Shown: in pieces, positions 45,533-53,808 of the stretch | Layout of the letters: the number at the start of each line of letters is the position of its first letter | How positions within the stretch are numbered: the stretch's first letter is position 1 | Source of the DNA: Rheinheimera mangrovi | GTDB lineage: Bacteria > Pseudomonadota > Gammaproteobacteria > Enterobacterales > Alteromonadaceae | DNA: 64,000 nucleotides | Assembly (NCBI RefSeq): GCF_003990335.1 | Contig: NZ_CP034683.1 | Span: forward strand, 2,649,501 to 2,713,500 | Reading direction: 5' to 3' | Translations under genes and position numbers: made by a program | Notes under the pieces: model-generated | Seen by the model: only the letters and a program-made list of their open reading frames with translations | Database searches by the model: none | What the model was told of the DNA's origin: nothing

Positions 45533-46138
45533 TCAGGCAGCTACAGCTGGCGCTAATTCAGCAATACGGGCTTTCGCAGCAGTTAAGGCTTTTTCTGCGC
45601 TTTCCGGGCCCATGTTTAAGCCTTCAGCGTAGATAAAGTTTAAATCTTTCAAACCAACGAAGTTCAGGAAAGCACTGACAAACGGAGTTTGTGAATCTGC
45701 TGACGTGCCCTGGTATAAACCACCACGGGTTGCAAAAATAAATACTGGTTTATCCTCTAACAAACCTACTGCGCCGTTTTCAGTGTATTTGAACGTGATA
45801 CCGGCACGCGCCAGGCGGTCAAAGTAAGCTTTTAACTGGCTTGGTACACCGAAGTTGTACATTGGGACGCCAATCACTACAGCGTCAGCCTTTTGAATTT
45901 GAGCAATGGCATCGTCTGACAAAGCTGCTAAAGCTTTTTGCTCGTCAGAACGGTCTGATTCTGGAGTCATCCAGGCGCCAATTTCTGACATAGTTAAATG
46001 TGGGTAGCTTTCCTGTACCAGATCCAGAGTTTCAGTCGTGAAACCTGCTGGCAAAGAAGCTAAAAACTGTTGGCTTAACTGAGTCGATTGACCTTTGTCG
46101 CCGCTTAAAGAACTATTAATTACTAATACATGTGCCAT
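45533..46138 (-). CDS. azoR: FMN-dependent NADH-azoreductase
   Basis: 201 residues from ATG 46138, with AGGAG seven bases upstream; a start at 46165 is unlikely. Flavodoxin-like fold: MAHVLVINSSLSGDKGQSTQ (FMN phosphate loop), VIGVPMYNFGVPSQLKAYFD, and FIFATRGGLYQGTSADSQTP. It reduces azo bonds and quinones using NADH, and members help against quinone or thiol stress. Divergent from the ECF sigma factor gene 163 bases away, so it may be part of that stress response. Confidence 0.94.
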   Translation of the reverse strand: MAHVLVINSSLSGDKGQSTQLSQQFLASLPAGFTTETLDLVQESYPHLTMSEIGAWMTPESDRSDEQKALAALSDDAIAQIQKADAVVIGVPMYNFGVPSQLKAYFDRLARAGITFKYTENGAVGLLEDKPVFIFATRGGLYQGTSADSQTPFVSAFLNFVGLKDLNFIYAEGLNMGPESAEKALTAAKARIAELAPAVAA

Positions 46139-46234
46139 GGTAGTTTCTCCTGTCGAGTTAGTCATGACAGAATAACGTTAATTTTTTAGATAATAAATCA
46201 GAATAAATCAAACAAACCTTTCTATTTTTTGTGC

Positions 46235-46262
46235 CAATCCAAAACCTGAACTGCAGCGTAAA
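46235..46262 (+). promoter_or_regulatory. Candidate ECF (RpoE-ChrR type) autoregulatory promoter
   Basis: CAATCC at 46235-46240, 16-base spacer, CGTAAA at 46257-46262. Resembles the TGATCC-N16-CGTA pattern recalled for this ECF group, located about 40 bases before the sigma factor start. Confidence 0.45.
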
Positions 46263-46301
46263 TCTTTCCATCTCACAAACGATACAGGCAGGAATGGAAT
46301 A

Positions 46302-46952
46302 ATGTTGGATCCAACATCAGTTCAAAGGCATGATGTCAGCAATTATCAAAGGCTCGGTATTCAGGGATCTATGTCAGCTCAGCCAACAGACAATGCGCAG
46401 TGGGAACAAGTTTTAACTTTTATTGCAGTGGACCGCGATAAACATGCTTATTCTCAATTGTTTAGTTATTTTGCTCCACGCCTGAAAGCTTTTGGTCTAA
46501 AAATGTTCGGTAACGAGCAACAAGCCATGGAGATGGTGCAGGACACCATGCTCAATGTCTGGCAAAAAGCCCGGTTGTTCGACGCCAGCCGCGGCTGCGC
46601 CTCTACCTGGATTTTTACCATAGCCCGTAACGTACGCTTTGATATGTTACGTAAAAAACAAAGTCGCAAAGACGAATTAAGTGCAGATGACCTGTTTTTC
46701 GATGGTGATTATCCGGAGCAGGAAGGCACAGACAGTAACGAGTGGGATCTGTGGTTAATGGCAGAAAAGGTAGCGCCCCATTTTGCCAAATTGCCTGCGG
46801 CGCAACGAGATGTGATGGAAAAAGTGTATTTAGAAGAGAAATCGCACCAGGAAGTATCGGAAGAGCTGTCTATCCCGTTGGGTACAGTAAAATCCCGTAT
46901 TCGTTTGGCGCTGGACAGATTAAGAGAGGCCATTGATGATCCACGCAGTTAA
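46302..46952 (+). CDS. ECF sigma factor, RpoE/ChrR type
   Basis: 216 residues. Region 2 (RLKAFGLKMFGNEQQAMEMV, then TMLNVWQKARLFDASRG and STWIFTIARNVRFDMLRK) binds core polymerase and the -10; region 4 (LPAAQRDVMEKVYLEEKSHQ, then EELSIPLGTVKSRIRLALDR) reads the -35. The cognate anti-sigma factor gene overlaps its 3' end by 17 bases. In Rhodobacter this pair responds to singlet oxygen; the trigger here is inferred. The start ATG is preceded by AGGAATGG. Confidence 0.94.
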   Translation: MLDPTSVQRHDVSNYQRLGIQGSMSAQPTDNAQWEQVLTFIAVDRDKHAYSQLFSYFAPRLKAFGLKMFGNEQQAMEMVQDTMLNVWQKARLFDASRGCASTWIFTIARNVRFDMLRKKQSRKDELSADDLFFDGDYPEQEGTDSNEWDLWLMAEKVAPHFAKLPAAQRDVMEKVYLEEKSHQEVSEELSIPLGTVKSRIRLALDRLREAIDDPRS

Positions 46953-47604
46953 ACACCACCCGGCGCTGGAATTGCTGGAACAATATATTGAAGCCAGTCT
47001 CGCCCCAGAATTGAGTCTGGCGATAGCTGCGCACCTGGATCTGTGCCCACATTGTCAGCGCATAAAAATGGATTTGGAAGCTGAAGCCGGAACTGCATTG
47101 GCAAGCTTACCTGAAGCGCAAACTGCTGAAACAGATTGGCAGCAAATGTTGGACTTTATTACGGCTCAGCCAGAAATTGCAGCAAAGGTGGAAAAGCGCC
47201 AACCTTTTGCATTGCAGATTCAGAACAGCGAAATCTTATTACCAGCCTCACTAAAACCATTGCTGCAAAATAAGCTAAAGTGGTTCAATTTAGGTGGGAT
47301 CAGCACAGCCAAGCTTGCTGGTGAAGATCAGCACAATGTTTCTTTGCTTTATATCCGCAAAGACAGTGAAGTGCCACAGCACACTCACCTTGGTCTGGAA
47401 ATCACCTTAGTACTTAAAGGTAAAATTTATGATGAATCAGGGTGTTATGGTGAAGGAGATTTATTGATTAATACGCCGGACCACACACACACGCCACGCA
47501 CCATGAGTGAAGATTGTTTGTGTTTGTCGGTATTAACCGCCCCGCTGAAGTTTAAAAAAGGCTTAACGCGTTTATTAAACCCATTGCAGCATCTGTTTTA
47601 CTAA
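46936..47604 (+). CDS. chrR: ChrR-type zinc anti-sigma factor with cupin domain
   Basis: 222 residues from ATG 46936, with AGAGG upstream; TTG at 46933 is the alternative. The zinc site H33-x3-C37-x2-C40 lies in AAHLDLCPHCQ, in the N-terminal anti-sigma domain. The C-terminal cupin has VPQHTHLGLEITLVLKG and DHTHTP, which can bind a second metal and sense the signal. It holds the upstream sigma factor inactive until stress breaks the complex. Coding overlap with the sigma gene supports equal dosage. Confidence 0.92.
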   Translation: MIHAVKHHPALELLEQYIEASLAPELSLAIAAHLDLCPHCQRIKMDLEAEAGTALASLPEAQTAETDWQQMLDFITAQPEIAAKVEKRQPFALQIQNSEILLPASLKPLLQNKLKWFNLGGISTAKLAGEDQHNVSLLYIRKDSEVPQHTHLGLEITLVLKGKIYDESGCYGEGDLLINTPDHTHTPRTMSEDCLCLSVLTAPLKFKKGLTRLLNPLQHLFY

Positions 47605-47622
47605 ACAAGCACAGACTGTAGA

Positions 47623-47641
47623 GGCGACCTTTATGGTCGCC
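47623..47641. repeat. Short hairpin GGCGACC/GGTCGCC
   Basis: 7-bp perfect stem GGCGACC-tttat-GGTCGCC between chrR and the fusion gene, embedded in GACTGTAGAGGCGACC. Could be a small REP-like element or a terminator without a long T-run. Confidence 0.5.
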
Positions 47642-47674
47642 AGTCTCTTCGTCGCAGCTAAGCACGAAGGGTAA

Positions 47675-49921
47675 TCAGGCTAAAAGCGCGACTCCACCTT
47701 TTAAATTAAATACTAACTCAAACCCAGCCCTGTTCAGCACCTTTGCTGCCAGCAAACTGCGATTACCTGAACGGCAGACCAGCAACAGAGGTTGAGGCGT
47801 TGTTGTTTGTTGATCAGCAACCTGCTGCACCAGTGCAGACAGAGGAACTTCTTTACAGACTAAGTCGGGTAAATACACAGACAAGGCGCCAGCCGCTTGT
47901 TCATGGGGTTCACGTACATCCCAGATTTGTAAGTGTGGGTGCTGTTGTATCAAAGTGGCGATCTGATGTTTATCAATCACAGCAGTCGCATCTGAGGCAC
48001 AAACCTCAACTACACCACAAAAATGCCCAGATTGCTGTTGCAGCCAGTCAGTCTGACGTTGCAATTCGCTCAGCCATAGCTCTGGTGTATCTTCTGTATG
48101 GAGCACCTGCTGCAGTGCAGGTTGTTCCTGCAGCATTAGATCCCAGCGGGTGAAAAAACGCTGAGCATAGTCATGGCTGGATAACAATAAGGTCTGAGGT
48201 GTAAGTTGCTGACCTAAGGCTCGTAAACTGTGGCGGAACTCTTGACTATCGCCACCTGGTAAATCGAGCCGCCCTGTGCCACCTGGCAGAATAAAATCAC
48301 CAACAAAAGCGAATTTTAGCTGTTGCTGTTGTTTGACCAGAATAGTGACAGCTTCAGGGCTATGGCCAGATGTGGCGAGCCTTTCCAGCTGATATGCTCC
48401 CATTTGTAAGCTAATGTTCTGCGAAGGCCAACCCAGCATATCCGTATGTGCAGAGTCCATTAAATCAGCCAACAAAGTAACAAGCTCAGGCCGTGCTGAC
48501 GGATGATCTTTATGTAAATGCGTATCCAGGATAGCCCGTACTTTAAATTGGTGCCCTTGCACTAACTGCGCTATACGGCTGGCCAGAGGCAACACAGCAT
48601 CAATAATGATAACTTCTGACGTATCCGCAGACACCAGCAAATAACTGCATAAATCTTCGTGTTTTAATTGCACTAAACCATTTACTGGCTGAAGCTCCGT
48701 ACTACTGGCGTCACTCAATACCAGACAACAGGAATTCACTACTGTTTTTAACGCCAGAATAGCCTGACAAGCCTGCTGACATTCAGCTGTTGTCATCGCA
48801 GGGCCAAAGGATAAACGGATAGCGCCCTGGCTGCGCCACAACGGCAAGCCCATCGCATTGAGCACAAAGCTGGTCGGAATTTTAGAGCTGCAGGCCGAAC
48901 CCGAACTGACACGAATACCAGCTGCATCAAATAAATCCATAATGTCTTTGCTGGCAAAACCCGGCACAGAAAAGTTGATAGTGGTAGGTACTATATAAGG
49001 TTGGTCGCTATTGAGTACTAAATCAGGAAAAACCTGACGTAATGCGCACAGCAGTTGATCACGGTAAGTCCAAAGTTGTTGCTCAGACTGAAATACCGAT
49101 CCTTCCTTTAATTTCAATTGCCTGAAAATAGCCTGCAACGCTGCAATACCGGGTAGATTCTCAGTGCCGGAACGTAAGCCACTTTCCTGTCCGCCACCAG
49201 CCAACAGAGGCTGATAAGGAGTGCCCTTACGTACATACAAAAAACCAATACCTTTTGGCGCATACAGTTTATGGCCGCTAAATGGTGCGTAGTCTATGGT
49301 CATCTGTTCAAGCTGCAATGGCATTTTTCCAAGCGCCTGTACGCAGTCAACCATCCACAGAATCTGCGGCGCGAAGCTGCGAATAAGCTGCTGCAAAGCG
49401 GCTAAATCCTGCTTTACACCGGTTTCATTATTCGCAGCCATAGTGCATATCAATAGGGTGTTGGGCAATTCTTGGCGAATAAAATCAAAATCCAGCAGAC
49501 CATGTTGATCGACTGGAATAGCTTTAATAGTGGCGCCCAGCTGTAATACATGGTTCCAGTGTTCAAGACTCTGAGGCACGGCTTTGTGTTCAGTAGCGCC
49601 GTACAGCAAGCTAAAAGCTGGTCCGGTTTTTCCTTCGACCCGGGCATGCAACAAAGCGGAGAAAATAGAACTCTGAATACCTTCAGTGGCACCAGAGGTA
49701 AAGACGATATCACCAGAGCCTGCACCAATCAGCTGGCGCGCCAATTGTCTGGTAGTTTCCAGCTCGACTTTGGCTTTAATACCTGTGCTGTGACTACTGC
49801 TCGGATTACCAAAACACTGCTGCATAGTATGTTGCACAGCTTCTGCCGCACAGCTTAATACCGCAGTGGTAGCATTATTATCCAGATAAATTTCTTGTGG
49901 CCGGGTAGCAGGATTTTGCAT
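47675..49921 (-). CDS. Trifunctional cysteine desulfurase-persulfide dioxygenase-rhodanese fusion
   Basis: 748 residues from ATG 49921, which has GAGG seven bases upstream; the open frame to 50080 adds no domain. Residues 10-395 form a class V cysteine desulfurase (NifS/IscS type): PLP lysine K218 in FSGHKLYAPKG and persulfide cysteine C344 in SSGSACSS. Residues about 420-610 form a metallo-beta-lactamase-fold persulfide dioxygenase (ETHE1 type): THLHKDH at 467-473, H520 in SGHSPE, D542 in FVGDFILPGG, H583 in SSHDY. Residues 645-748 form a rhodanese with active loop CRSGNRS (C716). Predicted route: cysteine sulfur to persulfide, then oxidation to sulfite or transfer to thiosulfate. No frameshift or missing catalytic residue is seen. 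Confidence 0.9.
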   Translation of the reverse strand: MQNPATRPQEIYLDNNATTAVLSCAAEAVQHTMQQCFGNPSSSHSTGIKAKVELETTRQLARQLIGAGSGDIVFTSGATEGIQSSIFSALLHARVEGKTGPAFSLLYGATEHKAVPQSLEHWNHVLQLGATIKAIPVDQHGLLDFDFIRQELPNTLLICTMAANNETGVKQDLAALQQLIRSFAPQILWMVDCVQALGKMPLQLEQMTIDYAPFSGHKLYAPKGIGFLYVRKGTPYQPLLAGGGQESGLRSGTENLPGIAALQAIFRQLKLKEGSVFQSEQQLWTYRDQLLCALRQVFPDLVLNSDQPYIVPTTINFSVPGFASKDIMDLFDAAGIRVSSGSACSSKIPTSFVLNAMGLPLWRSQGAIRLSFGPAMTTAECQQACQAILALKTVVNSCCLVLSDASSTELQPVNGLVQLKHEDLCSYLLVSADTSEVIIIDAVLPLASRIAQLVQGHQFKVRAILDTHLHKDHPSARPELVTLLADLMDSAHTDMLGWPSQNISLQMGAYQLERLATSGHSPEAVTILVKQQQQLKFAFVGDFILPGGTGRLDLPGGDSQEFRHSLRALGQQLTPQTLLLSSHDYAQRFFTRWDLMLQEQPALQQVLHTEDTPELWLSELQRQTDWLQQQSGHFCGVVEVCASDATAVIDKHQIATLIQQHPHLQIWDVREPHEQAAGALSVYLPDLVCKEVPLSALVQQVADQQTTTPQPLLLVCRSGNRSLLAAKVLNRAGFELVFNLKGGVALLA

Positions 49922-49931
49922 AGTTCGCCTC

Positions 49932-49972
49932 ATATAACTAAAGGTTATATTATATATGGCAATATAATAACC
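49932..49972. promoter_or_regulatory. Two overlapping palindromes before the fusion gene
   Basis: ATATAAC-taaag-GTTATAT (49932-49938/49944-49950) overlaps a 30-bp imperfect palindrome (49943-49972) with ends GGTTAT and ATAACC. They lie 11-51 bases upstream of the start codon, at the expected promoter, and probably bind a repressor. Confidence 0.6.
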
Positions 49973-50070
49973 AGCCCCACCCCCTGTGACAAGGTTATGC
50001 TTTGTTAAATGGAAGCGAATACAAAAACATCTGGAATGTTTTTGGACTGCTTGAGCAGGCTCCGCAGGAG

Positions 50071-50113
50071 TTTTTTGCATGGATGCAAAAAATAAAAACC
50101 GCCTTTCGGCGGT
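50071..50113. terminator. Palindrome plus terminator element after fadR
   Basis: TTTTTTGCA-tgga-TGCAAAAAA then TAAAA, then ACCGCC TTTC GGCGGT (50098-50113). It lies after the fadR stop on the minus strand, upstream of the fusion gene. Confidence 0.75.
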
Positions 50114-50119
50114 TTCAGA

Positions 50120-50833
50120 TTATTCAATTAAATCTTTTGGAATTTGTGAGCGTAAACCTGCCCAAATTTTTCCACTCTCTTTACCGTACTTACGCACTGC
50201 AAACACTACTTCGTCATGTTTACCAGCTTCAGCATATTGCTTCAGTTGATTGTAATATTGACGTGCCAGTTCGCGGGCTTCAGGCGAGGAGAAGTAGAAA
50301 CGGGCAATTTTGTTATACAGACCACGGAAACCATTTAAAATCAGCACATAAATGCGATTGGACGAGTGCAGTGCCATTTCATGATTCAGGTTGTAGTCAA
50401 AAGCAGCAAAAGCTTCGGCCGTGTCCGCTAAATCTTCAGCGCCGGCAAAGGACGCAATCACCTGGTCTTTATGAGTTTTAATGGCACCACGAATATAAAT
50501 GGCGCTGATATTGGTGCGGGCTGACAGCAGTTCGTCTACCAGTTCCGGCATACGCTCTTCATCTAAACGAGCCAAAGTTTCGAGAATATTTAAACCTGAG
50601 GTTTCCCAGAAATTATTTACTTTGGTCGGTTTGCCATGCTGAATAGTCAGCCAGCCATCACGGGCTAAACGTTGTAATACTTCACGCAAAGTCGTACGGG
50701 TGACCCCAATCAGCTCTGACAGTTCACGCTCAGCTGGCAGAATGGAACCTGGAGCAAATTTACCATTCCAGATGGATTCAACAATATATTCTTCTGCAAA
50801 ACCAGCTGGGCTTTGCGCTTTAATTAAATTCAT
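50120..50833 (-). CDS. fadR: Fatty acid metabolism regulator FadR
   Basis: 237 residues from ATG 50833; ATG 50839 adds two residues. GntR-type winged helix at the N-terminus ([20 protein letters not shown], then [21 protein letters not shown] with [15 protein letters not shown]), nearly identical to the enteric protein. The C-terminal helical domain binds long-chain acyl-CoA. It represses beta-oxidation genes and activates fabA/fabB in known hosts. A possible FadR box lies upstream of its own start. Confidence 0.95.
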   Translation of the reverse strand: MNLIKAQSPAGFAEEYIVESIWNGKFAPGSILPAERELSELIGVTRTTLREVLQRLARDGWLTIQHGKPTKVNNFWETSGLNILETLARLDEERMPELVDELLSARTNISAIYIRGAIKTHKDQVIASFAGAEDLADTAEAFAAFDYNLNHEMALHSSNRIYVLILNGFRGLYNKIARFYFSSPEARELARQYYNQLKQYAEAGKHDEVVFAVRKYGKESGKIWAGLRSQIPKDLIE

Positions 50834-50882
50834 AGTCATGCGGAGGGGCCCGTTGTCATTATTATAATGTCAGATAAATGGC

Positions 50883-50897
50883 ACTGATTGTACCAGA
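50883..50897. promoter_or_regulatory. Possible FadR box upstream of fadR
   Basis: CTG-N7-CAG core (ACTGATTGTACCAGA), matching 9 of 13 positions of the enteric FadR consensus, about 50 bases before the fadR start. Confidence 0.3.
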
Positions 50898-51021
50898 GAC
50901 AAAGCAGTTAACAAGCTATGGATTAAAAATAGCTGTTCGACGTGCTGTGGGTTGTCTTTCAGCTGTTTTTGCCTTAGATTGACCGACTTATAGTTTTGTT
51001 TTATCAAACAAAGGGATCCGA

Positions 51022-51555
51022 ATGTTATCCAGTCTGGCAAAATGGTCAAAACAACGATCGGCATGGCTTGTGTTAGCGCTGTCAGCCACGGTGTTGTTAG
51101 GTCTGGCGTTGTACTTTCAATATCAGATGAATTTACAACCTTGCATGTTATGTGTTTACGCCAGAGCCGCATTAACAGGTGTGATTTTGGCAGCCCTGAT
51201 AGCGTTGATCTCTCCAACCAACGGTTTATTGCGCTGGATAGCTTTATTCACTTTTGCGGCAAGTTCTGTCTGGGGTTTTATGATCACCCAGGAACACATA
51301 GGTGTAGAGGAACTGGTGCAATCCGGCGGCTTATATACCTGCAGTTTGTTTCCTGAGTTTCCACTGGGTTTACCTTTAGATAAATGGTTTCCGGAAATCT
51401 TTAATCCAACAGGTATGTGTGGAGATATAGCCTGGCGCTTTATGGATCTGTCCATGCCAGTCTGGACTCGCGTTATTTTTGTGGTCTATACCCTGCTGTC
51501 ACTGATGTTAATTTTCAGCCAGTTTAAGAAGAAAAAATACAATCCATACGACTAA
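51022..51555 (+). CDS. dsbB: Disulfide bond formation protein B
   Basis: 177 residues, four TM helices. The quinone-linked pair C41-C44 (QPCMLCVYARA) and the second pair C107/C133 are at the same positions as in E. coli DsbB (41, 44, 104, 130). It reoxidises DsbA in the periplasm using ubiquinone. It is divergent from fadR; in enteric bacteria nhaB lies between them and here it is absent. Confidence 0.95.
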   Translation: MLSSLAKWSKQRSAWLVLALSATVLLGLALYFQYQMNLQPCMLCVYARAALTGVILAALIALISPTNGLLRWIALFTFAASSVWGFMITQEHIGVEELVQSGGLYTCSLFPEFPLGLPLDKWFPEIFNPTGMCGDIAWRFMDLSMPVWTRVIFVVYTLLSLMLIFSQFKKKKYNPYD

Positions 51556-51572
51556 AAATTAAACCTAAAAGG

Positions 51573-51597
51573 AAAAAGGAGCCGAAGGCTCCTTTTT
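51573..51597. terminator. Bidirectional terminator dsbB / fklB
   Basis: AAAAAGGAGCC gaa GGCTCCTTTTT, 11-bp stem, between convergent genes. Confidence 0.92.
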
Positions 51598-51615
51598 CTT
51601 TTTCAAAACAACAGA

Positions 51616-52236
51616 TTAGCTAACGATAGCTAACAGTTCTACATCAAAAACTAAAGTGCTGAATGGAGCAATTTTGCCACCAGCGCCACGCTCACCGTAA
51701 GCCAGGTTGTGTGGGATAGTTAAACGTAATTTAGTGCCAACAGGCATCAGTTGCAGCGCTTCAGTCCAGCCAGCGATCACGCCAGAGACAGGGAATTCAG
51801 CAGGCTGACCACGGTCATAGGAACTGTCAAACACAGTACCGTCAATCAAAGTGCCGTGGTAATGCGTACGCACTGTAGAAGCTTTCGTTGGCTTCTCGCC
51901 TTCACCTTGCACTAATACTTCGTACTGTAAACCAGAGGCAGTCACAGTCACGCCTGGTTTTTTCGCATTTTCAGCCAGGAAAGCTTCACCAGCGCCAGCT
52001 AAAGCTTTGGCTTGTTCTTCCTGTTGTTCCTGCATACGTTGGCTGATCACCTGGAATGCAGCACCAATCTGCTGTTCAGATACTTCTGGCTCGTCACCCT
52101 GGAAGGCCGCCGCTAAACCTGCAGCAACCGCCAGAATATCCAAACCGTCAAATGGGTTGTCAGCCAGTTGCTGACCCATTTGCAGACCTATGCCATAACT
52201 GGCGTGTTGCTCTAAGCTGGTAAATTTAGTAGACAT
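51616..52236 (-). CDS. fklB: FKBP-type peptidyl-prolyl isomerase FklB
   Basis: 206 residues from ATG 52236; the GTG at 52245 is less likely. N-terminal dimerisation helices (ASYGIGLQMGQQLADN) and a C-terminal FKBP domain with VRTHYHGTLIDGTVFDSSYDR, PVSGVIAGWTEALQLMPVG and AYGERGAGGKIAPFSTLVFDVE. It matches E. coli FklB/FKBP22 in length and layout. It has no signal peptide, so it is cytoplasmic. It catalyses proline cis-trans isomerisation and aids folding. Confidence 0.94.
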   Translation of the reverse strand: MSTKFTSLEQHASYGIGLQMGQQLADNPFDGLDILAVAAGLAAAFQGDEPEVSEQQIGAAFQVISQRMQEQQEEQAKALAGAGEAFLAENAKKPGVTVTASGLQYEVLVQGEGEKPTKASTVRTHYHGTLIDGTVFDSSYDRGQPAEFPVSGVIAGWTEALQLMPVGTKLRLTIPHNLAYGERGAGGKIAPFSTLVFDVELLAIVS

Positions 52237-52323
52237 AAAGTTCACTTGTAGTTTGGCGCACGAAGCGCGTTGTAGAAGCGCAAATCAAATTCGGCTTCAG
52301 TTTCAACCTGATGCATCATCAGA

Positions 52324-52602
52324 TCACGAAAGTTGTTGGAGTTGCTGCCATAAGCCCAGCACTAAATGCTGATCCTGCTCCGTCAGTTCTCCGCCTGCTA
52401 TTGCTGACTCCAGACTTTGTTGCACAGTGTCGGTCAGTTCTGCCCGCTCAAATGGCTGCTCCGTGAGCTCTAAACGGCCCACAGCTAAATCAAAGTGGCC
52501 ACGTAAATAACCACCGGCAAATAATTCGTCATCACTGGCTTTTTGCACCATGGCATCAAAAAACTGTGCAACCTGTTGAATATAGGCCTGAACATCCTGC
52601 AT
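52324..52602 (-). CDS. yfcL: YfcL family protein
   Basis: 92 residues, all-helical, acidic. The VAQFFDAMVQKASDDELFAG opening and HFDLAVGRLE are family features. Function unknown. It lies two bases after the ATP-NAD kinase-like gene, in the conserved aroC-yfcL neighbourhood. Confidence 0.9.
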   Translation of the reverse strand: MQDVQAYIQQVAQFFDAMVQKASDDELFAGGYLRGHFDLAVGRLELTEQPFERAELTDTVQQSLESAIAGGELTEQDQHLVLGLWQQLQQLS

Positions 52603-52604
52603 TT

Positions 52605-53762
52605 TTACTCCTCCAGACCTAGTCTGTACATCACAAAATCGTTGTAACCGACCAGCACAGGGATCAGACCCTGTAACTGCTGATCAAGGCTCGTATCACC
52701 GGTATCGGCTAATAAAGGCCGGCCTTCAAGCTGCTGTAATTTAGTTTTAGTGGCCACTAAACAAATATTAGCGCGGCCCACAGCACGAATAACAGCAGGG
52801 CTTAACTGCTGATTGCCCCGGCCAAATACATGGCCCTGCCCGCCTATTAACGTGATCACCAGCTTGCTTGGATAGTCCTGCACCAGTGCCAGCAACTCTG
52901 TAGCTGTGACATCGGACGCAATCAGCTTACCATTTTCAACTACATCCACGCCCAACAAGGTATTAGGCAGACCTAATTCTTTCATCACAGCGGCTACTGT
53001 GGAGCCAGAGCCCATCACATAACGCACATCATCTTCCATGTTGCTGGCGATATAGGCTGCTAAGTCGTCCAACACCAGTTCTTCTGACTCTTTGCCACCG
53101 TTTTTTACACTTTGGATATACCTAAGCTCTGCCGGGATACGCATTTCCCCAAAACGTTTGGCGCGTACTATGCCCTGGCGAAAAGCGGTTTCGTCTATAT
53201 CCATCACAGCGGCTTCGGTTAAGGTGACTAATTCGCCTTTGACCAATTGAGCTATAACTTTACCCGCAGCAGAAGGGCTGATGGCATACACACCAGAATG
53301 AATTTTACAACCGGCCGGTACACCAAGCACAGTGGAGCGTTCGCCGACTGCAGCACAAATATTGCGGGCTGTGCCATCGCCACCGGCAAATAACAATAAA
53401 TCTACGCCCTGCGCGGCCAGAGCAGCAGCAGCTTGTTCTGTATCTTCAGCAGTAGTCTGACTGGATTTGGGGGTATAACAAACCTGGAAATTAAAACCCA
53501 AAGAAGCCAATAAATCAGCCCCCATAGCGCCAGCGACCGTCAGGATCTGCAACTTGTCTTTCAGAGCTAATAGCTGCTCTAACGCCAAAGCGGTTTTATT
53601 CTGCGCCTGAGGCACTGCACCTAAAGCCAGAGCTTGTTCCACTACGCCATCACTGCCTTTGAGCGCAACAGCACCACCTACTCCGGCTACAGGATTGATA
53701 ATTAAACCTAAACGAAACAGACTGGCCACAATATCCTCTACAGCGTAAAAAAAACGCCGCAT
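52605..53762 (-). CDS. ATP-NAD kinase family protein
   Basis: 385 residues. NAD kinase/diacylglycerol kinase-type nucleotide site: FRLGLIINPVAGVGG at the start and LLLFAGGDGTARNICAAVG (GGDGT). A glycine-rich C-terminal half follows. Larger than NadK (about 290 aa), it belongs to a paralogous group whose substrate is not firmly known. An alternative GTG start at 53729, with AGAGGA upstream, would remove 11 residues. It forms an operon with yfcL. Confidence 0.85.
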   Translation of the reverse strand: MRRFFYAVEDIVASLFRLGLIINPVAGVGGAVALKGSDGVVEQALALGAVPQAQNKTALALEQLLALKDKLQILTVAGAMGADLLASLGFNFQVCYTPKSSQTTAEDTEQAAAALAAQGVDLLLFAGGDGTARNICAAVGERSTVLGVPAGCKIHSGVYAISPSAAGKVIAQLVKGELVTLTEAAVMDIDETAFRQGIVRAKRFGEMRIPAELRYIQSVKNGGKESEELVLDDLAAYIASNMEDDVRYVMGSGSTVAAVMKELGLPNTLLGVDVVENGKLIASDVTATELLALVQDYPSKLVITLIGGQGHVFGRGNQQLSPAVIRAVGRANICLVATKTKLQQLEGRPLLADTGDTSLDQQLQGLIPVLVGYNDFVMYRLGLEE

Positions 53763-53808
53763 TGTAGCCTTTTACCAAAGCTATGCCCAGCAGGAACTCT
53801 ATGCAACC

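Noticed and set aside
49922..50080. N-terminal extension of the desulfurase fusion
   Set aside because: The extra 53 codons run through the palindromic promoter and have no ribosome site at the far start; ATG 49921 has GAGG and starts the conserved IYLDNNATT block.
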